In this document: one piece after another, positions 20,484 to 28,844 of the stretch | Position numbering within the stretch: the stretch's first letter is position 1 | How the letters are laid out: each line of letters starts with the position of its first letter | Assembly: GCF_039523335.1 (NCBI RefSeq) | Contig: NZ_BAAAFC010000001.1 | Span: forward strand, 558,001 to 622,000 | Origin: Marinobacter szutsaonensis | GTDB lineage: Bacteria > Pseudomonadota > Gammaproteobacteria > Pseudomonadales > Oleiphilaceae | DNA length: 64,000 nt | Reading direction: 5' to 3' | Notes under the pieces: model-generated | Databases searched by the model: none | The model's input: only the letters and a program-made list of their open reading frames with translations | Told to the model about the DNA's origin: nothing | Made by a program: the position numbers and the translations under genes

Positions 20484-21181
20484 AGCAGACGCCCCTGCTC
20501 CAACCGTAAAACCCGGCCCAGGCTCCGGGCCATACGCATGTCATGGGTCACCATGACAAAGGCAATGCCGGACTGGTCACGCAGGGTTTCAATCAACGCC
20601 TGCACCCCCTCACCCGTGTGTTCGTCCAGGTTACCGGTGGGCTCGTCCATCAGTACGCATTCCGGCTCGTTCACCAGGGCGCGGGCAATGGCGACGCGCT
20701 GGCGCTCGCCCCCGGACAATTCGCCGGGCTTGTGGGTCAAACGGGCGCCAAGGCCGACCTTCTCCAGCAGAGACGCTGCCTTGTCACGGGCAGCTTTCAC
20801 GGGCAGCCCACCAAGGGCGCAGGGCATCATGACGTTCTCGAGGGCAGTGAACTCCGGAAGCAGGTGGTGGAACTGGTATACGAACCCTAGATGCCGGTTC
20901 CGGAAACGTGCCCTGCCCGCCTCCGACATGCGATGAATATCCTCGCCGCAGATGTGGATCTGTCCCGAGGATGGCTTATCCAGCCCACCCAGCAAGTTCA
21001 GCAGCGTGGTCTTGCCGGCCCCGCTGCTGCCGACAATGGCGACGGTCTCGCTGGCCCCGACCTGCAGAGAGATATCGGAAAAGATCGTGAGTTTTTCCGG
21101 GCCCTCGTTGTAGGTACGGGTAACGCTGCGGCAGTCAATGACCGGTGTTTTATCGTTCATGGGAGCTCTTGCCTCACTCAT
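20471..21181 (-). CDS. lolD: Lipoprotein-releasing system ATPase LolD
   Basis: LolD energises release of outer-membrane lipoproteins from the inner membrane to LolA. The protein has Walker A GSSGAGKTTL, the LolD-typical GFVYQFHHLLPEFTALENV, signature LSGGERQRVAIARALV and Walker B VLMDEPTGNLDE. The ATG at 21181 overlaps the lolC end by 8 nt; a second ATG at 21160 fits ribosome-binding spacing as well and cannot be excluded. It is the last gene of the lolC-lolD pair. Confidence 0.95.
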   Translation of the reverse strand: MSEARAPMNDKTPVIDCRSVTRTYNEGPEKLTIFSDISLQVGASETVAIVGSSGAGKTTLLNLLGGLDKPSSGQIHICGEDIHRMSEAGRARFRNRHLGFVYQFHHLLPEFTALENVMMPCALGGLPVKAARDKAASLLEKVGLGARLTHKPGELSGGERQRVAIARALVNEPECVLMDEPTGNLDEHTGEGVQALIETLRDQSGIAFVMVTHDMRMARSLGRVLRLEQGRLLQEA

Positions 21182-22415
21182 ACCGCAGTGCCTCCGCCGG
21201 ATCGATCCGGGATGCACGCCATGCAGGATAGATGGTTGCCAGCAGACTCATCGCCAGCCCGGCACCGCTGATAATCATTACGTCCTGCATCTGGAGCTGC
21301 GACGGCAGATAGCTGATGAAATAGACATCGGCACTCAGGAACTGGTGCCCCAGGACCTTTTCCAGCCAGGAGATAAACGCGCTGATGTTCAGGGCTCCGA
21401 GCACCCCCAGCGTGGTTCCGACCAGAGTTCCGAACACACCGATGACTGCACCCTGCACGATAAAGATCCGCATGATACGACCCGGGGTCGCCCCCATGGT
21501 CCGGAGGATGGCGATATCGGCGGTCTTGTCGGTAACTACCATGACCAGTGTCGAAACAATGTTGAACGCCGCTACCGCCACGATGAACATGAGCAGCAGG
21601 CCGATCATGGTTTTCTCCATGCGTATGGCCTGGAACAGGTTGCCGTGGGTCCGGGTCCAGTCGGAAATGTAGTAACGACCGTCCAGGAGCCGCGCGGCCT
21701 CCTCCGCCACCTTCGGAGCGGCAAACAGGTCATCCACCAGCAGGCGCACGCCCTGGGCTTTGCCGCCGGTACGCATCAGCTTGGCGGCGTCGTCCATGTG
21801 TACCAGGGTGTAGTTGCCGTCAAGCTCCGCGCCCACGCTGAAAATGCCCTTGACGGTAAAACGCTTGAGCCTGGGCAGAACGCCTGCCGGGGTCACGGAG
21901 GCCTCGGGCAGTACCACAGTCAGTCTGTCTCCTACCTTGAGACGCAGGCTCGCTGCCATTGTCCGCCCCACTATGATGCCGAACTCTCCGGACACCAGAT
22001 CCTCCAGGTCGCCCTCAATCATGTGGTTTTCAATGATGGAGACAGTTCGCTCCTGCTCAGGAAGGACGCCATTGAGCATCACGCCCCGGACGTCGCCACC
22101 TCCGGTTACCATACCCTGCCCCTGGATGAATGGCGCGGCGGCCAGCACTCTCGGGTGCTCCTCCACTCGGGCATCTACCGCCTCCCAATCGGGCAGCGGA
22201 CCGGAGCCCTGTATCACCGCATGGGGCACCATCCCCAGGATCCGCTGCTTGAGCTCGCGATCAAAGCCGTTCATCACCGACAAGACGATGATCAGTACCG
22301 CAACACCGAGCATCAGGCCGATCATGGAGGTCAGTGAGATAAACGAGATGAAGTGATTACGACGCTTGGCTGCGGTGTACCGCAAACCGATATAGAAAGA
22401 TAAGGGTCGGAACAT
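21174..22415 (-). CDS. lolC: Lipoprotein-releasing ABC transporter permease (LolC/LolE/LolF type)
   Basis: The 413-residue protein has the family topology: helix 1 after the conserved FYIGLRYTAAKRRNHFISF, a periplasmic domain of about 220 residues, and three C-terminal helices ending PAWRASRIDPAEALRYE. The periplasmic domain includes a loop TPAGVLPRLKRF resembling the LolA-binding hook of LolC. E. coli has lolC-lolD-lolE; here lolD is followed by a convergent gene and no lolE is present, so this may be the LolF type that works as a homodimer. Confidence 0.9.
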   Translation of the reverse strand: MFRPLSFYIGLRYTAAKRRNHFISFISLTSMIGLMLGVAVLIIVLSVMNGFDRELKQRILGMVPHAVIQGSGPLPDWEAVDARVEEHPRVLAAAPFIQGQGMVTGGGDVRGVMLNGVLPEQERTVSIIENHMIEGDLEDLVSGEFGIIVGRTMAASLRLKVGDRLTVVLPEASVTPAGVLPRLKRFTVKGIFSVGAELDGNYTLVHMDDAAKLMRTGGKAQGVRLLVDDLFAAPKVAEEAARLLDGRYYISDWTRTHGNLFQAIRMEKTMIGLLLMFIVAVAAFNIVSTLVMVVTDKTADIAILRTMGATPGRIMRIFIVQGAVIGVFGTLVGTTLGVLGALNISAFISWLEKVLGHQFLSADVYFISYLPSQLQMQDVMIISGAGLAMSLLATIYPAWRASRIDPAEALRYE

Positions 22416-22676
22416 GTAGGAGTGCTGCTCTGTTAGAATCCCTGAATGGCAAGCTCGGCGTGGTCGAGCGCATTATGGCCCTTGTCGAAAATAGGTTGCA
22501 ACCGGACTTCCCGCACCCTGCATGTGAAAGCCTTGGCAAAAAACTCGGGCCCAAACAGTATAAACTGGGGAAAAGCGGGTGACTTTTGCTAGTCTTTTTC
22601 GGATATTACGTTTTATCCATGTCCTTTCGGAACACCCCGCAAGGACCCGAGCTGTAGCGTGAATGGAGAGCCATCA

Positions 22677-22985
22677 ATGAGAAACAACAAAACCCTGTTC
22701 GGTGTACTGGCCCTGGCGGCCACCCTGTCGTTTGCACCGGCCAGCGGTGTCCTGGCTGAAGAGCTTCGGACTCCGATAGGAAGCCAGGCAGACCGGAACC
22801 AGGGAAACTATCCCAAAACCGGGCTGTCCCAGTCCTCGGTCCGCGCCAAGTGGGGCAATCCCCAGGAAGTTCGTGGCCCCGTGGGCGAGCCTCCCATTAC
22901 GCAGTGGCATTACCAGGATTTCGTCGTCTATTTCGAAAAGGATCTTGTGCTCCACACGGTACTGAAACGCCAGGCCGGGCGATAA
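22677..22985 (+). CDS. Small exported protein, SmpA/OmlA-like pattern
   Basis: The 102-residue product has a signal peptide (KTLFGVLALAATLSFAPA, probable cleavage after VLA) and a mature part of about 74 residues. The pattern G-S-SVRAKWGNPQEVRGPVG-PP-QWHY-FVVYFE resembles the short SmpA/OmlA (BamE-like) fold, in which a Gly/Pro turn is followed by a Trp-Tyr strand. No lipobox Cys is seen, so it is likely soluble in the periplasm. The ATG at 22677 has GGAG 8 nt upstream, better than a GTG 18 nt earlier. The function is not known. Confidence 0.75.
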   Translation: MRNNKTLFGVLALAATLSFAPASGVLAEELRTPIGSQADRNQGNYPKTGLSQSSVRAKWGNPQEVRGPVGEPPITQWHYQDFVVYFEKDLVLHTVLKRQAGR

Positions 22986-23027
22986 CAAAAATACACCGCC
23001 AACCGGCCTGTTTTCACGGCTGCTGTC

Positions 23028-23056
23028 CTGACGCCGGACCGGTCCTTGGTTAGAAT
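23028..23056 (+). promoter_or_regulatory. Candidate promoter of aguAB with palindromic spacer
   Basis: CTGACG and TAGAAT are separated by 17 nt, 33 nt before the aguA start. The spacer holds a perfect 10-bp palindrome GGACCGGTCC (23036-23045), positioned where a repressor would block polymerase. Confidence 0.45.
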
Positions 23057-23088
23057 GGCGGCTTTTGCGAGTTAAGGTAGCTTCAACA

Positions 23089-24141
23089 GTGACTTCAAGA
23101 CGCGTGTTGCCCGCCGAGTGGGCACCTCAAAGTGCCGTAATGCTGACCTGGCCCCACCCCGGTACTGACTGGGTTTCCCGCCTGGAAGAAGTGGAGCCGG
23201 TCTTTGAAGCCATCGCCCGGGCGGTGCTGCGCTTCGAACATCTGGTGATCAGCTGCGAGCACGTTTTCCGGGTGCAGGATCTGGACCGCGACCTGAACCG
23301 CTATGCCGAGGAAAACTCCCTGCCGGGACGCGTTATCGCCGTTCCGGCACCAGCCAACGACACCTGGGCCCGGGATCATGGCCCGATCACGGTCCAGACC
23401 GGGGACGGTCCCGAGCTGCTCGATTTCCGCTTCAATGCCTGGGGTGGCAAATTCCCCTGGGAAAAGGACGACGCCCTGAACCGCCACCTGTCCAATGCCG
23501 GCGTGTTTGGCACGGCACCGCTTAAACCCGTGGATTTCGTGCTGGAGGGCGGCTCCATCGAATCCGATGGCCAGGGTACGCTGCTCACTACCAGCGAATG
23601 CCTGCTCACCCCCAGCCGTAACCCGAGCCTGGACCGCACCGCCATTGAACATCTGCTGGCCGAGGTCCTGGGAAGTAACCGCGTCCTGTGGCTGAACCAT
23701 GGCTTCCTGGCGGGCGATGATACCGACAGCCATATTGATACCCTGGCCCGGTTCTGTGCCCCCGACCACATCTGTTATGTCACCTGCCCCGATGTGGCGG
23801 ACGAACACTACAGCGCCCTGGCCGCCATGGAAGAGGAACTGAAGGAGTTCCGGCAGCAAGATGGCAAGCCATACCGACTGACGGCTCTGCCCTGGCCTGA
23901 TCCGATCCATGATGAGGAGGGCGAGCGCCTGCCGGCCACCTACGCGAATTTCCTGATCATCAACGGTGCTGTCCTGCTGCCAATATATGGGGTCGCCCAG
24001 GACGAAGAGGCAGTCAAAGTCATGCAGGGAATTTTCCCGGACCGGGAGATCATTCCCATTGACTGCCGGCCACTGGTCTACCAGCACGGCAGTCTGCATT
24101 GCGTCACCATGCAAATTCCCGCAGGAGTGGTTAATACATGA
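23089..24141 (+). CDS. aguA: Agmatine deiminase
   Basis: AguA hydrolyses agmatine to N-carbamoylputrescine and ammonia. The 350-residue protein has the guanidine-modifying-fold motifs NDTWARDHGP, VLEGGSIESDG and DSHIDTLARF, and the nucleophile Cys338 in GSLHC near the C-terminus. I chose the GTG at 23089, with AAGG upstream, over a TTG 24 nt earlier; both give plausible proteins. Its stop overlaps aguB in an ATGA, matching the classical agmatine-to-putrescine operon. Confidence 0.94.
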   Translation: MTSRRVLPAEWAPQSAVMLTWPHPGTDWVSRLEEVEPVFEAIARAVLRFEHLVISCEHVFRVQDLDRDLNRYAEENSLPGRVIAVPAPANDTWARDHGPITVQTGDGPELLDFRFNAWGGKFPWEKDDALNRHLSNAGVFGTAPLKPVDFVLEGGSIESDGQGTLLTTSECLLTPSRNPSLDRTAIEHLLAEVLGSNRVLWLNHGFLAGDDTDSHIDTLARFCAPDHICYVTCPDVADEHYSALAAMEEELKEFRQQDGKPYRLTALPWPDPIHDEEGERLPATYANFLIINGAVLLPIYGVAQDEEAVKVMQGIFPDREIIPIDCRPLVYQHGSLHCVTMQIPAGVVNT

Positions 24142-25061
24142 GCAAGGCCCGCGACAGTCACGAACTTCGCATCGCAGCAATCCAGCAAGCCTGCAGTGAG
24201 GACAAGGCGGCCAGCCTGGCCACCAGCGAAAAACTGATTCGTGAAGCGGCGAGCCAGGGTGCGGAGCTGATTGTCCTGCAGGAACTCCACGCCACCCTGT
24301 ATTTCTGCCAGACCGAAGATACCTCGGTGTTTGAACTCGCCGAACCGATCCCCGGCCCGACCAGCGACCGGCTGTCTGCTCTGGCACGGGAACTGGGCGT
24401 GGTGCTGGTGGGTTCGATTTTCGAGCGGCGCATGAACGGTGTCTACCACAACACCGCCGTGGTGTTTGAACGGGATGGCGAGATTGCCGGCATCTACCGG
24501 AAGATGCATATTCCCGATGATCCCGGTTTCTACGAGAAATTCTATTTCACTCCCGGCGATGCCCAGTTCAACGACGGCCGCAATGGCTTCACGCCCATCG
24601 ACACATCGGTCGGCAGGCTCGGCGTGCTGGTGTGCTGGGATCAGTGGTACCCCGAGGCTGCCCGCCTCATGGCCCTGGCCGGCGCCGAGATCCTGATCTA
24701 CCCCACGGCCATCGGTTGGGATGTCACCGACGATCCTGACGAACAGGCCCGACAGCTGGAAGCGTGGGTTACGGTCCAACGCGGCCACGCTGTCGCCAAC
24801 AACCTCCCGGTGGTGGCACCGAATCGGGTGGGCACCGAGCCGGACCCTTCCGGTCAATCGGACGGCATCCGCTTCTGGGGCAACAGCTTCATTTGTGGGC
24901 CCCAGGGAGAATTCCTCGCCCGCGCCGATGACGAAAACGAATGCATCCTCTCTGTCACTCTCGACCGAACCCGCACTGAATCGGTTCGACGGATCTGGCC
25001 GTATCTCAGGGACCGTCGTATCGATGCCTATGGCGACATTCTGAAGCGGGTGAGGGACTGA
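24138..25061 (+). CDS. aguB: N-carbamoylputrescine amidase
   Basis: AguB hydrolyses N-carbamoylputrescine to putrescine, carbon dioxide and ammonia. The 307-residue protein is a carbon-nitrogen hydrolase with the Glu-Lys-Cys triad at Glu49 (VLQELHA), Lys122 (YRKMHIPDDPG) and Cys166 (VLVCWDQWYPEAA). The 4-nt overlap with aguA implies coupled translation, so the pair forms the plant-type route from agmatine to putrescine. Confidence in the substrate rests on this pairing. Confidence 0.94.
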   Translation: MSKARDSHELRIAAIQQACSEDKAASLATSEKLIREAASQGAELIVLQELHATLYFCQTEDTSVFELAEPIPGPTSDRLSALARELGVVLVGSIFERRMNGVYHNTAVVFERDGEIAGIYRKMHIPDDPGFYEKFYFTPGDAQFNDGRNGFTPIDTSVGRLGVLVCWDQWYPEAARLMALAGAEILIYPTAIGWDVTDDPDEQARQLEAWVTVQRGHAVANNLPVVAPNRVGTEPDPSGQSDGIRFWGNSFICGPQGEFLARADDENECILSVTLDRTRTESVRRIWPYLRDRRIDAYGDILKRVRD

Positions 25062-25068
25062 GGACAGG

Positions 25069-25980
25069 ATGAAAAAACTGGTAGACAGCGTTGTTGATGA
25101 ACTGAACAGCATTCTTCTGGGCAAGGACCGGCAGGTACGGCTTGCCCTGTGCGGCCTGCTGGCCCGGGGCCATCTGCTGATCGAAGACATTCCCGGCATG
25201 GGCAAAACCACCCTTTCCCATGCCCTGGCGAAGGTGATGGGGCTGAGTTACCAGCGCATCCAGTTCACCAACGATCTGTTGCCCGCCGATGTACTCGGCT
25301 ATTCCCTGTATGACAAGGCCGCGGGCACCCTGGTCTTCCATCCCGGCCCCATCTTCGCCCAGGTGGTCCTGGCGGATGAGATCAACCGGGCCTCTCCGAG
25401 AACCCAGAGCGCCCTGCTCGAAGCCATGGAAGAACGGCAGGTATCCATCGAGGGCGAGACCCGCCCCCTTCCAGAGCCGTTCTTCGTGATTGCCACCCAG
25501 AACCCCATCGAACAGGGCGGCACCTTTCCGCTGCCCGAATCCCAGCTGGACCGGTTCCTGATGCGCCTGAGACTGGGCTATCCGGACCCGCGGGCCGAGC
25601 GGGAGTTGCTTGAGGGCGAGGACCGTCGCGCCATGACCGAGCGCCTGGGCACACTGCTGTCTGCCGAGAACCTCCGGACCCTGCAGGACGGTGTCACCCG
25701 GGTCACTGCCAGCCCGGCGCTGCTGGATTACGTGCAACGACTGCTGGAGCAAAGCCGGCGCATGCCCGGCCTTCTCTACGGTCTCTCACCCCGGGCCGGC
25801 CTTGGCCTGCTCCGGGCATCCAAGGCCTGGGCCATGATGGGGGGGCGCCACCATGTCCTGCCCGACGATATCCAGGCCGTCTTCCCCTCCGTCGCGGAAC
25901 ACCGGCTCGAGCAAGGCGAATCGGGCAAGAGTGCCGAGCGGGTCCGGCAATTGCTGGCGACGGTCTCGGTACTTGAATAA
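25069..25980 (+). CDS. MoxR-family AAA+ ATPase
   Basis: The 303-residue protein is an AAA_3 ATPase with Walker A IPGMGKTTL (about residue 43), Walker B VVLADEINRASPRTQSALLEAM, sensor 1 FFVIATQNPIEQGGTFPLPE and a C-terminal lid ending near SPRAGLGLLRASKAW. MoxR proteins act as chaperones that insert cofactors or remodel complexes, usually beside genes for DUF58 and VWA-domain proteins. None of those partners follows here; trxB comes next after 51 nt. It lies only 7 nt after aguB and may be co-transcribed. The client is unknown. Confidence 0.92.
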   Translation: MKKLVDSVVDELNSILLGKDRQVRLALCGLLARGHLLIEDIPGMGKTTLSHALAKVMGLSYQRIQFTNDLLPADVLGYSLYDKAAGTLVFHPGPIFAQVVLADEINRASPRTQSALLEAMEERQVSIEGETRPLPEPFFVIATQNPIEQGGTFPLPESQLDRFLMRLRLGYPDPRAERELLEGEDRRAMTERLGTLLSAENLRTLQDGVTRVTASPALLDYVQRLLEQSRRMPGLLYGLSPRAGLGLLRASKAWAMMGGRHHVLPDDIQAVFPSVAEHRLEQGESGKSAERVRQLLATVSVLE

Positions 25981-26022
25981 AAACCGTCTGACCTCATAGT
26001 ATTCATTTTCAAACATCAGTGA

Positions 26023-26985
<963 letters not shown>

Positions 26986-27010
26986 GCCGGACCGGAGTGA
27001 CTGGAGCAGG

Positions 27011-27724
27011 ATGACCACTCTCCCCTGGCTGGAACCGGACCACCTGTGGTTCCCACCCGCCGAGGAGGCCCTGGATGACCCGGATGGTCTCCTGGCCCTC
27101 GGCGGTGATCTTTCCACCGACCGGCTGGTACTCGCCTACCGGAACGGTATTTTCCCCTGGTACAGCGACGATCAGCCGATCCTGTGGTGGTCCCCGGACC
27201 CCCGCTGTGTGCTGTTCCCACCCGACATACACATTTCCCGGAGCCTGCGGCGAATGCTGAACCAGGGACGATTCCACGTTACCGCTGACCGGGCTTTCAG
27301 TCGGATCATCCGGCTGTGTGGCTCCACCCGCGCCGAAGGCACCTGGATTACCGACGACATGGTGGCAGCCTATACCGAGCTGCATCGGCAAGGCATTGCC
27401 CATTCCATTGAAATCTGGAACCGCAACAACGAGCTGGCCGGCGGCATGTACGGAGTTGCACTCGGTCGCTGCTTTTTTGGCGAATCCATGTTTTCCCTGG
27501 AGACCAACGCCTCCAAGGTGCTGATGGTTCACCTGGCGAACCAGCTGCGGCTGTGGGGCTACCGGATGATGGATTGCCAGGTGGAGAGCGACCACCTGCT
27601 GACCATGGGTGCCCGGAGCATTCCCAGGGCGGAGTTTTTATCTATACTCAGGGCATGTGTGGATCAGAAACCGGACCAGTCCGACTGGACCTTCACCTGG
27701 GAATGGCGTGGGCCGGAGGTATGA
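27011..27724 (+). CDS. aat: Leucyl/phenylalanyl-tRNA--protein transferase
   Basis: Aat adds Leu or Phe to proteins with N-terminal Lys or Arg, creating a destabilising residue read by ClpS-ClpAP. The 237-residue protein has the family landmarks YRNGIFPWY, WWSPDPRCVL, EGTWIT and the GNAT-like core GGMYGVALGRCFFGESMFS. I chose the ATG at 27011 because GGAGCAGG precedes it and it gives the normal length; the frame is open further upstream into trxB. It is directly followed by bpt. Confidence 0.96.
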   Translation: MTTLPWLEPDHLWFPPAEEALDDPDGLLALGGDLSTDRLVLAYRNGIFPWYSDDQPILWWSPDPRCVLFPPDIHISRSLRRMLNQGRFHVTADRAFSRIIRLCGSTRAEGTWITDDMVAAYTELHRQGIAHSIEIWNRNNELAGGMYGVALGRCFFGESMFSLETNASKVLMVHLANQLRLWGYRMMDCQVESDHLLTMGARSIPRAEFLSILRACVDQKPDQSDWTFTWEWRGPEV

Positions 27725-28438
27725 ATGAGTAACCTCAGAACCCTGGTATTTTTTGCAACTCCACCCCATGACTGCAGTTACCTGCCCGATCGGGAGGCAA
27801 CCACGATGTTTGTGGACCCGAGGGCCAACATTGACAAGAAACTGTACAGTCAGCTGACCGCCCTTGGGTTCCGTCGCAGCGGCTCCCATTACTACCGGCC
27901 CCATTGCGAGCATTGCAACGCCTGTATCCCCGTTCGTCTGAAGACGGACGAATTCCAGCCGGACCGGAGCCAGCGCCGGGTGATGAAAAAAAACGCGGAC
28001 CTTGACTGTGACATGGTGCCCGCCCGGTTCACCGAGGAGTACTACACGCTCTATGCCCGGTATATCAATGAACGGCATAGCGACGGCGATATGTATCCCC
28101 CGTCCCGGGAGCAGTTCAGCTCATTCCTGGTAGAAGGCGCCACGGATTCCTGGTTCCTGGCGATGCGCCTGGAGGGCAAACTGGTGGGGCTTGCGGCCGT
28201 GGATGTACTCGATGACGGCCTGTCGGCCATCTATACGGTGTTTGCCCCGGAACTTGAGCACCGCAGCCCGGGAACCTTTGCCATCCTCTGGCAGATCGAA
28301 GAGGCCAAGCGCCAGGGCCTGCCACATCTGTACCTGGGTTACTGGATCAAGGAATGCCGAAAAATGAACTACAAGACCCGTTTCCAGCCTATTGAGGCTC
28401 TGCGCGATGGCCACTGGCGGACAATGGATGACAACTGA
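27725..28438 (+). CDS. bpt: Aspartate/glutamate leucyltransferase
   Basis: Bpt (ATE family) adds Leu to proteins bearing N-terminal Asp or Glu. The 237-residue protein has the N-terminal CSYLPDREATTMFVDP, the Cys pair in HYYRPHCEHCNACIPVR, and the C-terminal YLGYWIKECRKMNYKTRFQP. GGAGGT at 27716 gives a strong ribosome site, and the ATG directly follows the aat stop, so both transferases are made together. Confidence 0.95.
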   Translation: MSNLRTLVFFATPPHDCSYLPDREATTMFVDPRANIDKKLYSQLTALGFRRSGSHYYRPHCEHCNACIPVRLKTDEFQPDRSQRRVMKKNADLDCDMVPARFTEEYYTLYARYINERHSDGDMYPPSREQFSSFLVEGATDSWFLAMRLEGKLVGLAAVDVLDDGLSAIYTVFAPELEHRSPGTFAILWQIEEAKRQGLPHLYLGYWIKECRKMNYKTRFQPIEALRDGHWRTMDDN

Positions 28439-28440
28439 CT

Positions 28441-28469
28441 TTGCCAAATGACGACAAATCAGGCAGAAT
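28441..28469 (+). promoter_or_regulatory. Candidate promoter of infA
   Basis: TTGCCA and CAGAAT are spaced by 17 nt just after the bpt stop. Match to consensus is moderate, and read-through from aat-bpt is also possible. Confidence 0.35.
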
Positions 28470-28519
28470 TGCGCAATTTAAAATCACGAGAAGCATATTC
28501 AAAGAGAGGTTTCTACTGA

Positions 28520-28738
28520 ATGGCGAAATCAGATGTCATTGAAATGGAAGGCGTCATCATCGACACCCTTCCCAACACCATGTTCCGCGTTGAGCTGAGC
28601 AACGGTCACGTTGTGACTGCTCACATTTCCGGCAAGATGCGCAAGAACTACATCCGCATCCTGACTGGCGACAAGGTCAAGGTTGAGCTGACCCCCTATG
28701 ACCTGAGCAAGGGCCGCATTGTTTACCGCGCCCGTTAA
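28520..28738 (+). CDS. infA: Translation initiation factor IF-1
   Basis: IF-1 binds the ribosomal A site during initiation. The 72-residue S1/OB-fold protein ([20 protein letters not shown]...) is typical over its whole length, ending in [20 protein letters not shown] precedes the ATG. It is placed between bpt and clpA, as in E. coli, and ends in a strong terminator. Confidence 0.98.
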   Translation: MAKSDVIEMEGVIIDTLPNTMFRVELSNGHVVTAHISGKMRKNYIRILTGDKVKVELTPYDLSKGRIVYRAR

Positions 28739-28756
28739 TATGCCTCAGTGACATCT

Positions 28757-28785
28757 GAAAAACCCCGCCACGGCGGGGTTTTTTG
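28757..28785 (+). terminator. Rho-independent terminator of infA
   Basis: AACCCCGCC pairs with GGCGGGGTT across a tight ACG-containing loop, followed by a run of T residues, 20-45 nt after the infA stop. Confidence 0.9.
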
Positions 28786-28798
28786 TTGCCTGCGATAT

Positions 28799-28828
28799 AA
28801 AAAAGCCGCTGCACAAGGCAGCGGCTTT
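28799..28828 (-). terminator. Rho-independent terminator of clpA
   Basis: AAAGCCGCTGC pairs with GCAGCGGCTTT (11 bp) around a 5-nt loop. On the minus strand it is followed by a run of T residues. It lies 17 nt after the clpA stop and back to back with the infA terminator. Confidence 0.9.
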
Positions 28829-28844
28829 GTCGAATGGACCGGAA

